A DNA stretch of 64,000 nt from Lineus longissimus (lineage: Eukaryota; Nemertea; Pilidiophora; Heteronemertea; Lineidae): contig NC_088311.1 in assembly GCF_910592395.1 (NCBI RefSeq), positions 17,734,501-17,798,500 of the forward strand. Reading direction: 5' to 3'. Positions 1 to 15,400 of the stretch are shown piece after piece. The number at the start of each line of letters is the position of its first letter. Positions within the stretch are counted from its first letter, which is position 1. A model generated the notes under the pieces. It did no database searches and was not told the DNA's origin. It worked only from the letters and a program-made list of their open reading frames with translations. A program made the position numbers and the translations under genes.

Positions 1-417
1 TCTAGGGCTGTAATCACAGCTGATGGTATCAATCTGCTTGATCAGATAAATTCGACCTGGCATCATCGTTATCAACAGGTGGCTGCATAAGATTCGGTAC
101 GCACCATTCGATACTGCAGGTGCAGCCCAGGTCACTCAATCGATTTCCTGATATAAAAATGGGTTGAAGTGTTAAAGGGCCGACATTTTTACACAACCGA
201 ATAGTGCCAGGGCTTAATTTGTAAAGTCACGCCATCGGAAATTCAGAAAACATAAAACACGAGCAGAATTTGGATGGGTTGTTTAAAACCACGCTTAAGT
301 CTTTAACATGGACATTTCTAATGGGATTAGCTAAAATAGATAATGTCTTTAATGATACCTAACGTAACCGTTTGGGATAACATGAATGTTGTACTTTTGG
401 ACAACCTGGCCCGGGTG

Positions 418-424
418 TATAAAG
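418..424 (+). promoter_or_regulatory. TATA box of the ADAMTS gene
   Basis: TATAAAG lies 66 bases upstream of the chosen ATG at 490. Transcription would start near 448-455 and leave a 5' leader of about 40 bases. An in-frame TAA at 451-453 precedes the ATG, which supports 490 as the true start. The TATA role is inferred from motif and spacing only. Confidence 0.5.
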
Positions 425-489
425 CATGGCAACACGTTATAGCTTCCTCATAATTGCCTCAGGTAGCTGTCGTCATACATCACCAAACT

Positions 490-3400
490 ATGAAAGTGAT
501 GACCAGATACATGAACATTATCTTACTTCCGTTAATTCTAGCTACACTTCCGCATCATAATATACCTTTGGCTTCAGGTTAGGTTTGCCAGGAATGTCTG
601 TTGTACATTGTGTAAACCATATCACACGCAGTATGAGGTCAAATTCAACAGGATTGGGTCTGTCGCTGGAAATGACATGCCACGCTTGTAATACATGGCA
701 GAGGTATCCAAAAGCAATTTGTAGAATATTTGTAGGTCGATAAACTTTGTTTTTTGCCTCAGAGAACACCCGAAGCCAGTTCACTTGATCTCCGATTGGT
801 GACGTATTGGCCAAGCGGGGCTAATTCCAGATTACCTGCATTTCATTTTCGTTTCTCCAATCAGGATTTTGCAGTTGCACGATCACTTACGACTTCACAG
901 TTAATCGTTATTTTGCACTTGCAGACTTAATTCAAATACTTTTTGGCATAAAAATCGATGCCCAACTATGTGAATACCATGAATACGTACTCGCTAAGTT
1001 TAAGTTCCATTGTGTAGTCACTATATCCTTGTTACGGAGCAGTCTCAGTTAGGAAGTTTTCGTAAAGCGCCCGAAGCGTCAACGTCATCGCCTATCACAT
1101 TGTTCGACATCGTGATCAGGAAGTTGAACAATGGGATAAAGGCGTTCACCTGGGCATTTCGCGTCGGGGGCTTTGCGAAAACTCTCCATTGTAATGCATG
1201 AGCTTGCGAGTGTTTACACCTGTTTACTAATGAGGCATTTCGCCAGAGTTCCAGGAAAATAGAAGCTTTTGAGATAGTTAAACTTGCCTAGTGAACATTC
1301 TCAGAACTTTATCAAGTCGAGAAAAATCTTCATATTGTTAGAAATATTGTTTCTAATCATTCGCGAAAATATATGATTTGAAATATGTACGTCGAAATGT
1401 ACAGATAACCTGAAGACCGGGATGGGATGGAGTCCCTTATCGGCAAACCAAAAAGATTTATGACATCTGTTACTTTATTTACAGATGACGTCCACCTCGA
1501 TGAGGACACTATCATTCCGTTCATCGCGACAGATTCGGGCCAATTCTTGAGCAGCGATCAGTCGCACGTGACCAGAGAGAAGCGTGACACTGCCAGTCAA
1601 TACATATCACATGACCTATCACATGACCATCCAGTATATATAGGATTCATCGCTTTTGGAAGCAATTTTCATATCAATTTAACAAAAACTGGATTATTTC
1701 CCAATCATCGGACTTTAGTGGAATATTTCCACGAGAACACAACCGAGCGGAGTTACGTGTCTTTGGAGAGTCACTACGCTGGGACAGTGGTAGGAATGGA
1801 GCGGTCAAGGGCGATATTTACCTTGGAGAATGGCATGGTGAGTTTTTTCTTGGATAAATTGTGATTACGTCAGAGGAAAATAACAAACACCGATTGCCGG
1901 GCCATTGACCAGGACCTCGTCCTCGAATACCAGAGTCAGTCGCAAGCTATCTCTCTCGCACACGTTACCGAGGCTGGAGTAAACCGATGGTTTTATTGCG
2001 GGTTGAGGCGGACAAATCCACTCCACCCAATCAAAACGGCTCATACATCTTTCCTAGCAACTCGGTCACCATTGAAAACAATCACCGCACCTAAAAAGCG
2101 CGCTCATGGATGAAATTTCGAATGCATGGGACGAACCTGAGCAATTATCTTGCTATTCCACGATCTTGTAAGAAGCATGAATTTTCATCCTCCCGGGGTC
2201 GGAGAAAAACGTCGCGACGATAAATACCACGAAACAGCAATATTAAGAGTTTTATTATTCTCGACTAATTAGTTGAGTATAATAAAACTTTTTATGAGTA
2301 ACGAGAAACGAGTTTGTATTTAATTGATGTGCGAATTTTAGACAACAAATGGTGCACATTTATCATCGAACGGATGTTGGGATGCTGGAGAACAGCCGAC
2401 AATCCCGCTTGCAGCAGGTGGGTTTATTTAGGACATAAACTTGGTCGTTTGTGCACTGTTTGTGCACTGATTGAACTGAAGTTCTGCACGCCAGCACCTC
2501 CACATGAAGTGATAAATGGGGACGATAAGTGTTTGATGAATTGTTGGTTTGTCATGCGCAATATCATTAATCGGGTTGTTCCTTCCCCAACCAAGCAATA
2601 CTCGATGTGCAGGCAAGACTATAGCATAATGGCGGTATGGATTTAGAGTTTTTAGCGCCGCTGCGCCAGCTTTCCTTACAGCCAATTCCGAGTTTATGTA
2701 CAGCAGCTTTACGTTAGACATTATGGTTAAGCAAGGTAACGTTTGCGGGAATTAATCTTAACGATTTCTCACCCTCCGCGTTTGCAGGTTTGATATACTT
2801 CGCTTGAAAGCAACGCCTTTCTACAAGTGAGGCCAATTGTTTTTACCGAGTGGTAATTTGAATGGTATTTCACGAATTTTGTGCCAAATGGCAATGCAGA
2901 ATCTCGGAATGCGAAGGTTCCTGATGGCAACTACAGATATAAGGTTAATAAAAATAATAAGGTCACGTAGCCCAGTATGTATTCTGACCATCAATGTTAA
3001 GTTATATGGGCAGGTTGCTGGAAACTGAATGACCAATGGACATACCACAAACATTCCTGACAGGTGTTTAACGAGAAAACGCAGTGGTTAGTGTTTTGAG
3101 TGGCTGACTCCTGAGCCAAGAGGCGGTGGATTCAGAGCTTTTTCTAGACACAAGATTCATTGGCATCAACGGAAGACTCTGTCGATTCTGATATGAATTC
3201 ACAACCTTGCAGGCTTGTCTAAGAAATTATATTGCATAATACTGGTATACTTGGTTGATTCACATGCCCGATACTAATTTCATAGATGGTTGTTTTCACC
3301 TACCACGCCGCCCCTCCTTTTTTTGGAAAAATAATCTAATCAGCATCAAAAGCTTGGCTGAAGAGTATGGTTATGACAGCAGGTTCAGAGGCTTAACCTA

Positions 3401-6400
3401 ACTCTTTTCCAAAAGCTCTGTTTCCGTAACTGGAGGATTTATGGATGAATTCGTACACATATGCTAATGAAAGGGATATTTGTGGAATGAAAGTACATGC
3501 AAATGTCGATGATAAACCATTCTTAAAATGAAACAGGGGCCCTGTTCTCATTATTTATTGATCAGCCCTCGGGACCATCAAGTAAACCGAGACGGACATG
3601 TTGACAGTGTCGAGCTTCCGACACTAATTCCAAAGCAAATCCTGAATGATTTAAGATATTGTCAGCGAAAGTCAAAATAATCTATTTAAAATAACTAAAT
3701 AGGATTTCGATTGACTAGAAATAGAAACGAGATCTCCCTTGAGAAAGCCCAGTCCGAACTAATGACAAATGAGAGGGAAGATGTGTCAAATCGACAGTCT
3801 GAGATCCACTTAGAGGCGACAGGTTGACGGAATGGTCTATCCCAAATGGATAGACACCACATGGATGAGCACTGCTACTGACAGATAATCCCCAATTAAG
3901 GTCGCATATAGGGATATGATCGCTATTAAACTAAATGGTCTGTCAGGATCAGCCACTTTAGGATAGCCCCAAAACAACTTTCTTACTCACTAAAATTTAC
4001 TTTTCGTCAACAGATTTTTGGGACATTTGTAGACGTTAAAAAGTTAGGTTTTCGCGATGATGAAGAATGTTGTTCTGTCGATGATGTCACTATCAACAGA
4101 AAAGTACTGAAATACAGAAATACTGAAATAATGATGACCATTTTCAGATGAATCACAAATAACTTACCACCGCTTCAAAGGATAAACATACTCGTCAGTT
4201 GTTACGAATTTACTACATTTTTAAAGGAATAGTATAACAGTATGATAGCATAGCACTATTAATGATAGTATTATATATGGGTATGATAGCATAATATTTT
4301 CTTTTTCAATATAGTATTTCATGTCGGACCAAGAAAGAAAGTTCATCCCAAAAACAGGTTAACATTTCATTCTGTATTATACCGATTACTGGAAGGAGTC
4401 AAGTCTGTCAGTACAAACTCCTGTCGCCAAATGTCTGGTATGTCAATGACATCCGTTTTTGCAGGTCTGAAGTGAACGGCAGAAGAACTGGGTCTAAAGA
4501 AACAGTATGCATGGGGGTTAGATATTCCTAACCTTGCCAACACCTTTGCAAAGCAAGGGTCTACCTTCGATTATATTGTCTCCAGGCTGAATACCAATAA
4601 TTGTGCTGTTTCATGACTTGACGTATTTGTGTTACAGTGTAAATGAAAATTGTGCTGCAGATTAATATTGACTGTCAATTCTTTTACAGCATGGTGTTGT
4701 GGAGACTGCCGGAGAAAAATATTATATAGAACCTTTAGAATATATTCGGAACACCACCAGGCAGCCTCATAGAATATATAAACGAAGACTAGAAAATAAA
4801 GGCCACTTTTGTGGCACATCAGGTAAAGTAGGATTTGTTCAAGTCATACTATAACATCACTGATACGAGGTTATGGAAACGACACGCAACCTAAGCCGAT
4901 TTTTACATAGACACGGACTGCACGTACATTAGGACATTGAACTCGTGCGTTACCGAACTTGAGAATATCTAATCATTTTTATACCATTCCCTGGAACTAT
5001 TCCGAACTGAAACATATGGTGCCCGACTTCACCAGCTCCACAGAACAACCCAAAAGGGATTTTTCAAAGTGATAACGGTGATTCCTTGAGCCTGTTTTCT
5101 TAATTGTTGTCCAAACAAGATCTGTTTTATGGATGACAAAACCGTTGATCCTTCCTCTATTTTCATAGATAGCACACCTCAATTTAGAAGTGAGAGCTAC
5201 TCAGGGACTGCCCGACAGAAGCGATCTGTGAGCACGCAGCGCTACGTAGAGACCCTGGTGGTCGCGGATAAAACCATGGCAGCAAAGTATGGCAAAAGGA
5301 AGGTCGAAAATTATTTATTAACTGTGATGAATATAGTAAGTTTTATTGGAGATGTTGATGCTAACTTTATTGCTATCTCCACTCAGGAAGTAGGTATTTA
5401 CCTCTCCGGTGCATCCATTTAAAGTGCGTCTGGCAGATTTCCCACCGGATCGGATCGGTGGTGTACCTTTCGGATTGACGTACAACGCCGATAAATTGAC
5501 AAGTCTCAAACTCAGCTTTTCGCATTTTTAGTCTGTTACCTTCTCAATCTACTTAGGAGGGCAAATGATTTATGACAGTGACCAATTCCCCATGGGTTGA
5601 GATAACAGTGGGGCAACATTTGAGCATGACTCGTGAAAAATTTAGCCATGACCAATTCAAATTTTTCTCAGTTGAGCACCAGACAGTATTGTAGAATGCG
5701 GTGGTGCCGTAAGTCCAAAATTAAATACAATTCCATCTCTTATTTCAGGTTAGTCAATTATATCGAGACGCATCTATAGGGAACATGATTCAGATAGTAG
5801 TCACTCGCATCATTGTTCTAATGCATCATCAGACAAAATTATATCTAACTCATCATGCGGATAAATCGTTGAAGAGTTTTTGTCAGTGGCAGAAGTCCAT
5901 CAACTCACCCCAGGAGAGGCGAAAATCCAAGGCTCCTCGTCATGATAACGCCATTCTCATTACCAGGTGAGCATGAACGATTTTAAAGGGCCAAGGTTGG
6001 CAGAAGATATGTTGGTGTTCCATACAAAACCGGCTTCCAGCAGGACCGCAACTTCTCCAAACAGGATCATTGAAAAATTATTGAACTGCAATAAGCAATG
6101 CACTGGAACGGGGTGTAGACTAAGGCCTACCTGAAATTTGCAATGTCCAAAACTGCCTGGCAACACTGGCGAAAATCAGTGAGAGAGATCAGCATCAGTG
6201 TGATACCACAAGTGGCGGCGCATGGTATCAAGCAGGGGTATTATCCTCTGGCTAGGTAAAATCCACGCCCAAGTTTTCCCTTAACAATCTGCAAATCGAA
6301 AGAAACATTTAGAACTGACATTTGAAATGATGGTGACATCTCGAAGTGTAATAGAAACAGATTCATACACATGTACATGTATATGTTATTGGACAGGATA

Positions 6401-9400
6401 TTTTAAAGGGGTACGCCGTTTGCAATGGTGGTCCAAGAAAATAAAAATGCACTTAAAAATACAATACCACAGTGCAGTACGAATTCGCTGAAACTTGGTA
6501 ATTATAGAATTTGTATATCTGTCTACACCACGGCGAGTTACTCGGTCGATGGGTTTAAGCCGGTAGAGTAGCGCCTGTATGTTAGTAGGCCGAACTCAAA
6601 TGCTTGTATTCATCGGCTGTTCCTTTGATTATGAACTTTTTGGCTTGAAGCGTTGTTTCTTTGGCTCCATGGTATGTTCCCTGATACGACAATCAATGTG
6701 CACGTCCAATAAGCAAACTAAAGGTAATTTTTGTGTGTGGCGCATCACAAGGCCACAAGCGAATACGGAACTAGAACGAACGCCACAAGCAAAGAGTCTA
6801 TCCTCCTGACAATATCAGGCCATTTCACTCGATACGTACTTATTCCCTTCAACTCGGAAAAATGCGTAAGGAGAAGTCGTGTCGTAGGCCCTGTTTGCAA
6901 GATGATGAGAGTCTTTGGATTCACAGCCTCCTAGGAAAAGACGAGAGCCTGAGACATCTCAAAAGATAAGCTCAAACTCTTCGACACAATACTAGCACAC
7001 TGTATTAGCCCTCAGAGTAACCATTTAGGCTGGTTACTCTAAGATTAGCCCCATGATCTACAGTCTACAGTGCTGTTCATTCTGAAAGTTGTTAAAAGTA
7101 TATGTTGAGTAAATGTCATTTCATGGGATTTTTCATTTTATGGCACCGAATAATTTTTTAAAACTCAAAATATCGTCTTCTCATCTTGCGTTTGCAAATG
7201 TTTTCAATTAGTTCATTATTTTTCAGACATGATATCTGCACATACCAGAATAAACCCTGTGCAACGTTAGGTAGGCGTTCTTTGATAACTGCAATACTTA
7301 TATTGGGTGTTACATGCATACTAATTACACTCCGGACGCAGTGACCCGGCCTCGTCCTGTCGCATAGAGGAAGAACGATCAGGATGACGAAATTGACTGC
7401 ATCGGAGCCTAACTCTTGTTTACCGATCTGTTTTTTACTACGAAATCGACGCAAAGGTCAGGACGGAATATAATGTCTTGACCGTCGGGCAATTTTTGGC
7501 GTAGCCAACCCATTTTCTAACGATTTTGAACATGTTAAACGGCATCGACTGACCATGTGCATTATTTTGATATCTCTCGTATCTTGATGAAATATTCATA
7601 ATCGGTCCTAGATCGTTGAAACTGTAGTACATCAGTCAGGTTCAGTTTGTTTGGCAACGCACAATGATGAATAATGTTGCAGAGAACAAAGAATGGCATT
7701 GTAGGTGAAACCCCACATTTTGATGGCGTATGACCTTTTCGTCAAAGGTTACACATGGTGATGTCACCCACTACACAAGGATGATAACGGAAATGCGTAA
7801 ATGTGACGTTCTCAAAGCACAGGGAGAGGACACCATGAGTTTAAATTGTGAACTCGGCGGGAGGTGACGAACACTCGGTTTCCACTTTTCCCAAAACGAA
7901 AAGATGTTTTGAATTACCAGTAAGTTATTCACTTCTATTTGAAGTCAAATTGTAATTTCTGATTTAAAAAATAACACTGACCTTATATCCTTTGCAGGTT
8001 TAGCACCAGTAGCAGGGATGTGTGACCCCCTGCGAAGTTGTAGCATCATAGAAGACCTTGGACTGGCATCAGCATTTACTATAGCGCACGAGATGGGTCA
8101 TAAGTAAGTGAAAGTTAATACATGTATAGAAAGACACGATTTTGAATAACATGTTATTGGCAATAACAAATGAATATAAAAAGTACACCAGAAAGCTCCG
8201 AATTCAAAATGAGGATTGACCCTTCACATTAAACCCACAATCCGATATATTCTCCATTCGCGGGCCTTGCCAACCTCCACCCCCTTCGACTGCAGATTTA
8301 CCGATTGCAGGCAAAGGCAAATAAGGTGTTTTCCCCAAACCAACCAAAACAAATCAGCTTCAAACTACCCTCCGGACGCAGTGGACCGGCCTCAAGACCC
8401 AATCAGGATGACGTAATGGACTGCCGTACACACATGCATTTAACAACCCCTCCCTTTCTTCAGTTTTTCAGCGCGTCATTGGCACAGGTTTTAAAGATGG
8501 ATTCTTGCCCCCAGACGACGTGATATCGGTGAAAGTACGAGAGTTTTTGCATTGGTCAGTTGAGTCACTTTGTTTTTCCATTGTTTCAGTTTTGGAATGC
8601 ATCATGACGGAACGGGTAATACCTGTGGCCAATCAGAACACCAACCTGCCGGGCTGATGGCCGCCCAGATCACAAGCAACAACGATCCATTTAGTTGGTC
8701 AGTTTGTAGTAAGGATTACATCACACAATTCTTAGAGTAAGCGTTATTTTCTTGATATTTCTCTTTTTCGTTCATTACGAAAATGTAGATTTTATGTTTT
8801 CCCACAGTCTATTGTTTCTTGATCGTGAGTTGCCTTCACTGTCGCAATTTGTATTTGCAGCAAGGTAGTGACATAGTTGTTGTCTTATTCCTAAACCACA
8901 GGTTAAATATGTTTTGTACATGTATTTCGCTGTGGTGCCTCTGTGCTCCAATAAAATGTAATGGTATTTGGCAAAGAAAAGCCTGAGATAGCACACCAAC
9001 GACTTTGCCGGGGCGTCATGAGTGTGGCGTGGAATTTATGAGAATGGTTGTGAAGCTTTCAGGCGCGCACGCACCCTCGGCGGACGATATGATCAGCTGA
9101 ATTACGCAGGTTCTCTCGCCCAATCCGGAATATTCCATGGAATATTTAGTACGCCGACTGAACATTATTTTATGTTCATCTTCTTCAGCTCAGGTCAAGC
9201 TAAATGCCTGGACAATATTCCTCCAGAGTGGAACAAGAAAACCCCAAAGTTCCATATCGGGAGGGTGCACAGTGCTGATGAGCAATGCCAGTCACAATTT
9301 GGCGAGCAGTCACGGCAATGCCCGGACGAACCTTGGGTAAGTGGCTGCATGTAAGACCGGTCTATATATGATACTGCGGTGGTCCTCGATTGAGGCTTTA

Positions 9401-12400
9401 AAGCTAAAGTCATCGCACTATAAACTCTCCTTGAATCATTTGCCCCGTGACTCACGCGTGTCTGATGACAACTGTACATCAGTAATAAAGAAACATATTC
9501 TCTGCTTTGACAATACGACTGGAAGCTAGCTGCACCAAACTCTCGAGAATTTATGTTATAGGCTTCCCATAATTAAACTTATATTTTTCTCTTGCGCGAG
9601 AGAGTAGAAGGAAGGGAAGGAGTATGGAGAAAGGGGAATGCGCAGGGATTATTTCGGCTTGTCAGTTTAAAGGGAAGGAGAACACAGTCAAATGAGATGT
9701 TGTTGAGTATGCCATTCAACTTGTAAAGAATATTTTGATATTCTAAAAATAGGTTGTTTCTATTTTAGGTGATGTGCAGCGTTTTGTGGTGTAGCGACCC
9801 CAATGATCACTGCGTGACACACAACCTCCCAGCGGCTGAGGGGACGGAATGCACATCGTTCAACGTCGACAATGGGGTAAGAGAGACATGTATGGAGTAG
9901 CGTTTCGTGAAATAGCAAAGTTTTCGTGATCGATTATATTGTGACACAAGCCAATAACATAGATTTTGAGTGCATTATTTAAGGGTGACGTCAAGGTTCG
10001 TTAGTTTTTTTCTTTTCTTTTTCACAGTTCTCGTTTTGCGTTCGAAAGTAGCTTAATAAATACATATGTACATGTATATCCTTAATCATAATGATTACAA
10101 TTGTATGGTTTTGGTTAAGTTTTTTTCCAATATTTTAATGGAGTTGCTACTCAATACGGCCCAATAGCAAGCATCTGTCATATCGAAAAATAACCCAGCA
10201 CCATGCACTTCACCATAAGCCGACGGAAAGTGCCCTAAGAGCAAACCAAGTGAAGCACATCCTGATCTTTTATTCACCGTTGCAGTGGTGCTTCCGAGGA
10301 AGGTGTATAGAAAAAGGACATCGCCCACGCGGTACCAACGGAGGCTGGGGTAACTGGACAACATGGGGCGAGTGCTCCAGGTCCTGCGGTGGTGGCATCC
10401 AAGTAATTGAACGGTTATGCGATAACCCAAGGTGAGTTAAGCGTGGCAATCCGTTTCTCCAAATAATCGTTCGAATAAAACGGTTAATCCCGACTGTTTT
10501 CTCTAAAATGTTAATGAGGGCAAGATTTTTTCGAGCTGATGCTGGTATGCTTTAACAATAAGATTAAAAAATATACGTTATACATTCTGGCAAGATCGTG
10601 TCGTGCATTGTCACGGAGAAAATCGGTGCACGGACACCACCGCCTATCACAGTATCATGCTGTAACTTTGGACTTACAACTTACCGCAAAAATGTTTACC
10701 TTACAGACCTCGATTTGGTGGCAAATACTGCATTGGCGAGAGGAAGAAGTACAGACTCTGTAACACAGAGGTAAGAACTTTGTTTCGCATATTTTTTAGT
10801 GGTCCGGCAACAAGGTGGACCACATGTGCATGTGTCTAGGATAGGCGGTCTTCGGAAAATACAATTTGGCGTCTGAAGGAGGGATTTTCTATAACGTGGA
10901 TTGAGGACAACGCTGGTTGCAGTCTACCATTCTGTTGATTACTCCAAACAATATTCCGTGATGATAGATGATGATACGTCATTTACACATTGATATTCAT
11001 TACACCTTATTTATAACACATTTATTTTAAAACACGAGCTTCTAACTACCCTAAAACCGATGTAAAAGTTCGAAATATCCGGGGAACAAAGAATTATATT
11101 TTGTGATTTTAATCTCTGTGGTTTTGACAGGACGTATAATTCGTCAGAATACAACAGGGCCGGACACTTCTACATCTACACCAGCCTATCAGTTAATTCT
11201 ATCTTAATTCGTTTTTTAGAAATGCCCAACAAATACTACCTCATTTAGGGAGTTGCAGTGTTCAAGTTACAACTCCATTGAGTTCAGGGGAACGTATTAT
11301 AAATGGGTGCCTTATACGGGAGTCATCGGAGGTAAGATGTCTTGTTAAATAAATAAATAAAATTTATAATTATTTGATGATATCCGGTTTTCGTAGACTT
11401 TCATAAGCTCGTACACGATATTTCTCGGGGTTGTCCAATAGAGAAGGAGCCAGTGTTTCCAACTTTTTGAAGTTTTAACACGTGATTTACGGTGTACCCT
11501 AAAGGTGTATGTTTTCCTTTAAGGATTTTATGACGAGTATCACACAAAAGTCAATATATCGTGCATAACGCCTAGCAAGGCGAATCACTTTTAAGTGGAT
11601 ATTATTTAATTAAAGTATATGGAGAAAGACAAAAAATGCCATTTTATGGAACTTTGCACTGACATCGCATGCCCACCCGGGGGGGGGGGGGAGCAACGAT
11701 ATTTCATGGTGCATCTTTTCAAGAAGGAATTATCTATTTCTCGCCCCCCCCCCACTTCTCAAATTTCTGGATCCGGCACTGACATGAACCACTTTTTTTG
11801 CTTTCAAGGTCATCAGAAGAATCGGAAAAACCCATGTGTTTTGTACTGCAGGGCGCGTGGCTTTAACTTCTACACTGAAAGGTCCTCCAAGGTCGTCGAT
11901 GGTACCAAGTGTTACCCTGGGTCAAAGGATGTGTGTATCAATGGGCACTGTCAGGTAAACTATCCCCCAAAGGCGAATTCAATGGAAGGAAAAAATTATA
12001 GCATTTGATTTTAACTTTTAAATTTTTGTGGAAGCAACTAGATCCAAGAATTTGACTTTACAACTTTTTTTGCATTTTGCATCTTCAATCCGAGGATGGT
12101 GAGTTCGGATCGAGTATGAATCGAAAGAAAGAAACATGAATCGAACGAAAGAAACATGAATTATAAAAACAATGAAAAAATGATCTTCTGTCTTCAGCCT
12201 GTAGGTTGTGATAGCGTGCTAGGGTCTGGTGCAATCGAAGACAAGTGTGGACAGTGTGGCGGCAATGGTTCGTCTTGTCAGACTGTGGCTGGCGTTTACA
12301 ACAAGGAAGTTGGAATGGGAGGTAAGCCTGGGTAATGAGTATAGGGGATATCGATAGCAGGCACGTAGCTAGCTTTGGTGGGGGGGGGGGGGGTCTCCGC

Positions 12401-15400
12401 CAGTCCATTCTCAAATACCGATGTGAGACGTATGCTCCTTCCTTTGCACATGAATTGGTGAGTCAAAGGTTCTAAAATCCAGGATGCCATCAGTCTGACC
12501 ATCAGCCCAAATCTGGACGAAAAATACGTTATTTGACTACCCCTGTGGGTCGGGCATTTTCCTCTAGCTACGGAACTAGATTGCGAGGTCGATTTTAGAA
12601 GATTTCCCCGAATTTTGCATATTGATTATTATCTTTCAGTGTATTCTGATATCATCGAAATTCCCACTGGGGCAACGAACCTAAGAATAGAAGAAATTCA
12701 GAAATCTAGGAATTACTTAGGTATGTTACTGCAATCACAGAACATTCGAAATTGATATAGACCTACGCTTACTCATCCTGACATACGAGGACATTTCAAT
12801 CGATACACACTTACTCGCTTTGGAAACATGTGCAAGGGGGAGTTATGTTGTAGGCCCTGTTTGCAAGGAGGTGACACTTTTTACTCCTTTTCAAAGAAAA
12901 ACAGCAATCAGACCAGTTTCTTTAGCTGTGAGCAGGGTGTGATAAAATAATTGCCACCTCCTCTCCTTAATATTTGAAATCATATCGGCCACTCAACAAA
13001 GTATTCAGATTTTGACATTTGAAAAGAATCTCCACGGTTTATATAACTCAGATAAAAAGCCATACACACTTGGAAATGAGTTTTATTTTTGAGCTTTTGA
13101 AAAATCTTTAAATACTAGTATGCACCTCTAAGAGGAAAATTGTCTACGGGATGCATATTGGCGTTTAAAAAACTAAAAACTCAAAAGATTTCGACAGGTC
13201 CAGGTTCAAATTCCTTCCAATATTTCAGCTCTTAAATCAGCGGATGGTAAATTCTACGTCAACGGTGGCTGGCGGATCGACTGGTCCACCAAGACGTTTG
13301 AGATATCTGGCACAGTGTTCAATTACGCCAGGCCTGGTAACAAACCTGAATACCTCGAGGCCAAGGGTCCGCTGACGAAAAATGTCATAGCTTCGGTAGG
13401 TTCTGTATAATTTCCTATTCCGCAAATCTACCAAATCATGTACATGTATGTAAACCCTGGCATCAACTAGGATATATGATGAAATATTTGGGGTAATTCC
13501 AAATTTAACGTGCGAGAAAACCCCCGCTGTCTGTCAACCAGTCAGTAAATGCGAAGAACTATTCCTTTTCAACCATCCTATAAGCTATTACCTTGCATTC
13601 ACAACAGCCGTATATAATAAAGTTTTAGTCGTAATTAATATTTTCCAGATTTTGGGTCAAGAGGAAAATAAAGGGATTTCGTATACCTTCAATGTCCCAC
13701 ATGAAGAAGGGGAGACCACTACGCCGGTGATAGTTAGGTTCTTGTGGGAGTTGTCACCTTGGTCTGAATGCAGCAAGTCATGCGCAAAAGGTATAGATAA
13801 TCTGCGCGTACAGGGAGTTTTCGCGAATCCCCCGAAATGCCAACTCGAACGCCTATCTCGTAGTCGAACGATGGGAACGTTTCGGTGGCTTTGCGAAAAC
13901 TCCCTATTACATAGTACAGACAACCGGGGAAACAGGGCCCCAATAGTTTAAAGTGCAAAAGATTATCTCAGCATTCGTGCAAATTAAATACACGTTCTCC
14001 AGTGTGAGCGGTTCTAAACATTATTGTCTCAGAATATAATAATTAAAGGGAACTCCTTTAATCATGACATTAACATGTCGCAGCTAATATAATTTGCTTA
14101 GTGATCATGATGACCTCATTTACGACTCGTAACTTAGGTAACTTGATAACAGCCATGAACATGATCCGCAGGATTTTCAAAGGTGTCGTTTACCAGGAGG
14201 GCATTTCTCGGTCAATTCAAAATATTTTTTCCTCAAAAGCAGATTCGAACCGCTGTGAGTTCCACTAGTAGTATAAGAGTGCTTACTGTAACTTACCCGC
14301 CGGCTTTGCGATCCAAGATATCTATCCCGAAAGTTAAGTTTCAATTAGGCTTTTACTCACTACATCCGTTTTTTTCTAGGTATCGAGAAGAGAGTGTCAG
14401 TATGTGTGCGGAACGATGACCGTTCGGTTGTGTCCGAGACCTACTGCAACCCGGATGAACGACCAGAGGCGAGGACGAAGTTGTGCAATGAACAATCATG
14501 CCCGCCGCGGTAAGAAACCCGAGACGAAACATGTATTGTACAAGAAATACAAGACACTAGTTATGGATTCGAACCACAGACATTTGACTCTTTCAGTCTG
14601 CGATTGAGCTAAAGAGTCAATATGAGTTGTTAAATTTTGTAGGTTTTTTTACTAAAAATTTTTTATGAAACCAATCGAGAAACAATGCGATCGAAATATA
14701 TATGGGATCAGGTAAACAAAAGGACATTGTAAAATGTCAAAAAACATCGGAAATTCATCAGACCCTCTTCACCATGTTCACCGATGATTCATATCTACAA
14801 AAGCAAATTCCAACGGACTGTCTGGTTCGGTTGGAATGGTTGTTGTAGTAAGACCGCAAGGAGTGCCCACATGAGGCTTGTGAGAGTGATATTTAAAAGA
14901 CTGGAATATTTTTAGAAGTTCACTGGCTTTGTGAAAATTATAAGAAATCTTAGATTTTTGGTTGGATGTTTTACCCATTCGTCCTTTGATTTAATATGTT
15001 TCCTGAGATTTTTCAAACATTTGTACGCGAATCCTATGTAAAGTGACCAATCGTCGTATATCCTCAACTTGATTTTCAGCTGGGTACTAGGAAAATGGTC
15101 TGACTGTTCTGTCACGTGCGGCAAGGGTCAGATATCACGTGACGTGGCCTGCATGAGCCAAGTGGATGACTTGGAGCAGACGAAAGTCGCCATTAAACAT
15201 TGTGAAAAACAGGAGAAGAAGCCCAAGGCAATAGAAGTGTGCCAGAAAAGGGAATGCCCCACGAAGTGGGTGACTGGAAAATGGAGAAATGTGAGTCCAA
15301 TTTAAGGCACACAAAAATATTGATGCAGACGAAAAAGTCTATTTCATACTTTCTACCCACAGTCGTGTTTATGTGTCGTTCCTCATTGTCAAATTACAAA

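Noticed and set aside
1427-1864. Open frame starting with an ATG at 1427 as the ADAMTS start
   Set aside because: A clear acceptor (tttatttacag) ends at 1484 and the phase fits the signal-peptide exon at 490-577, so the codons before 1485 are intronic.
9022-9188. Upstream part of the frame covering ADAMTS exon 9 as coding
   Set aside because: It precedes the acceptor at 9188, and the protein is continuous without it.
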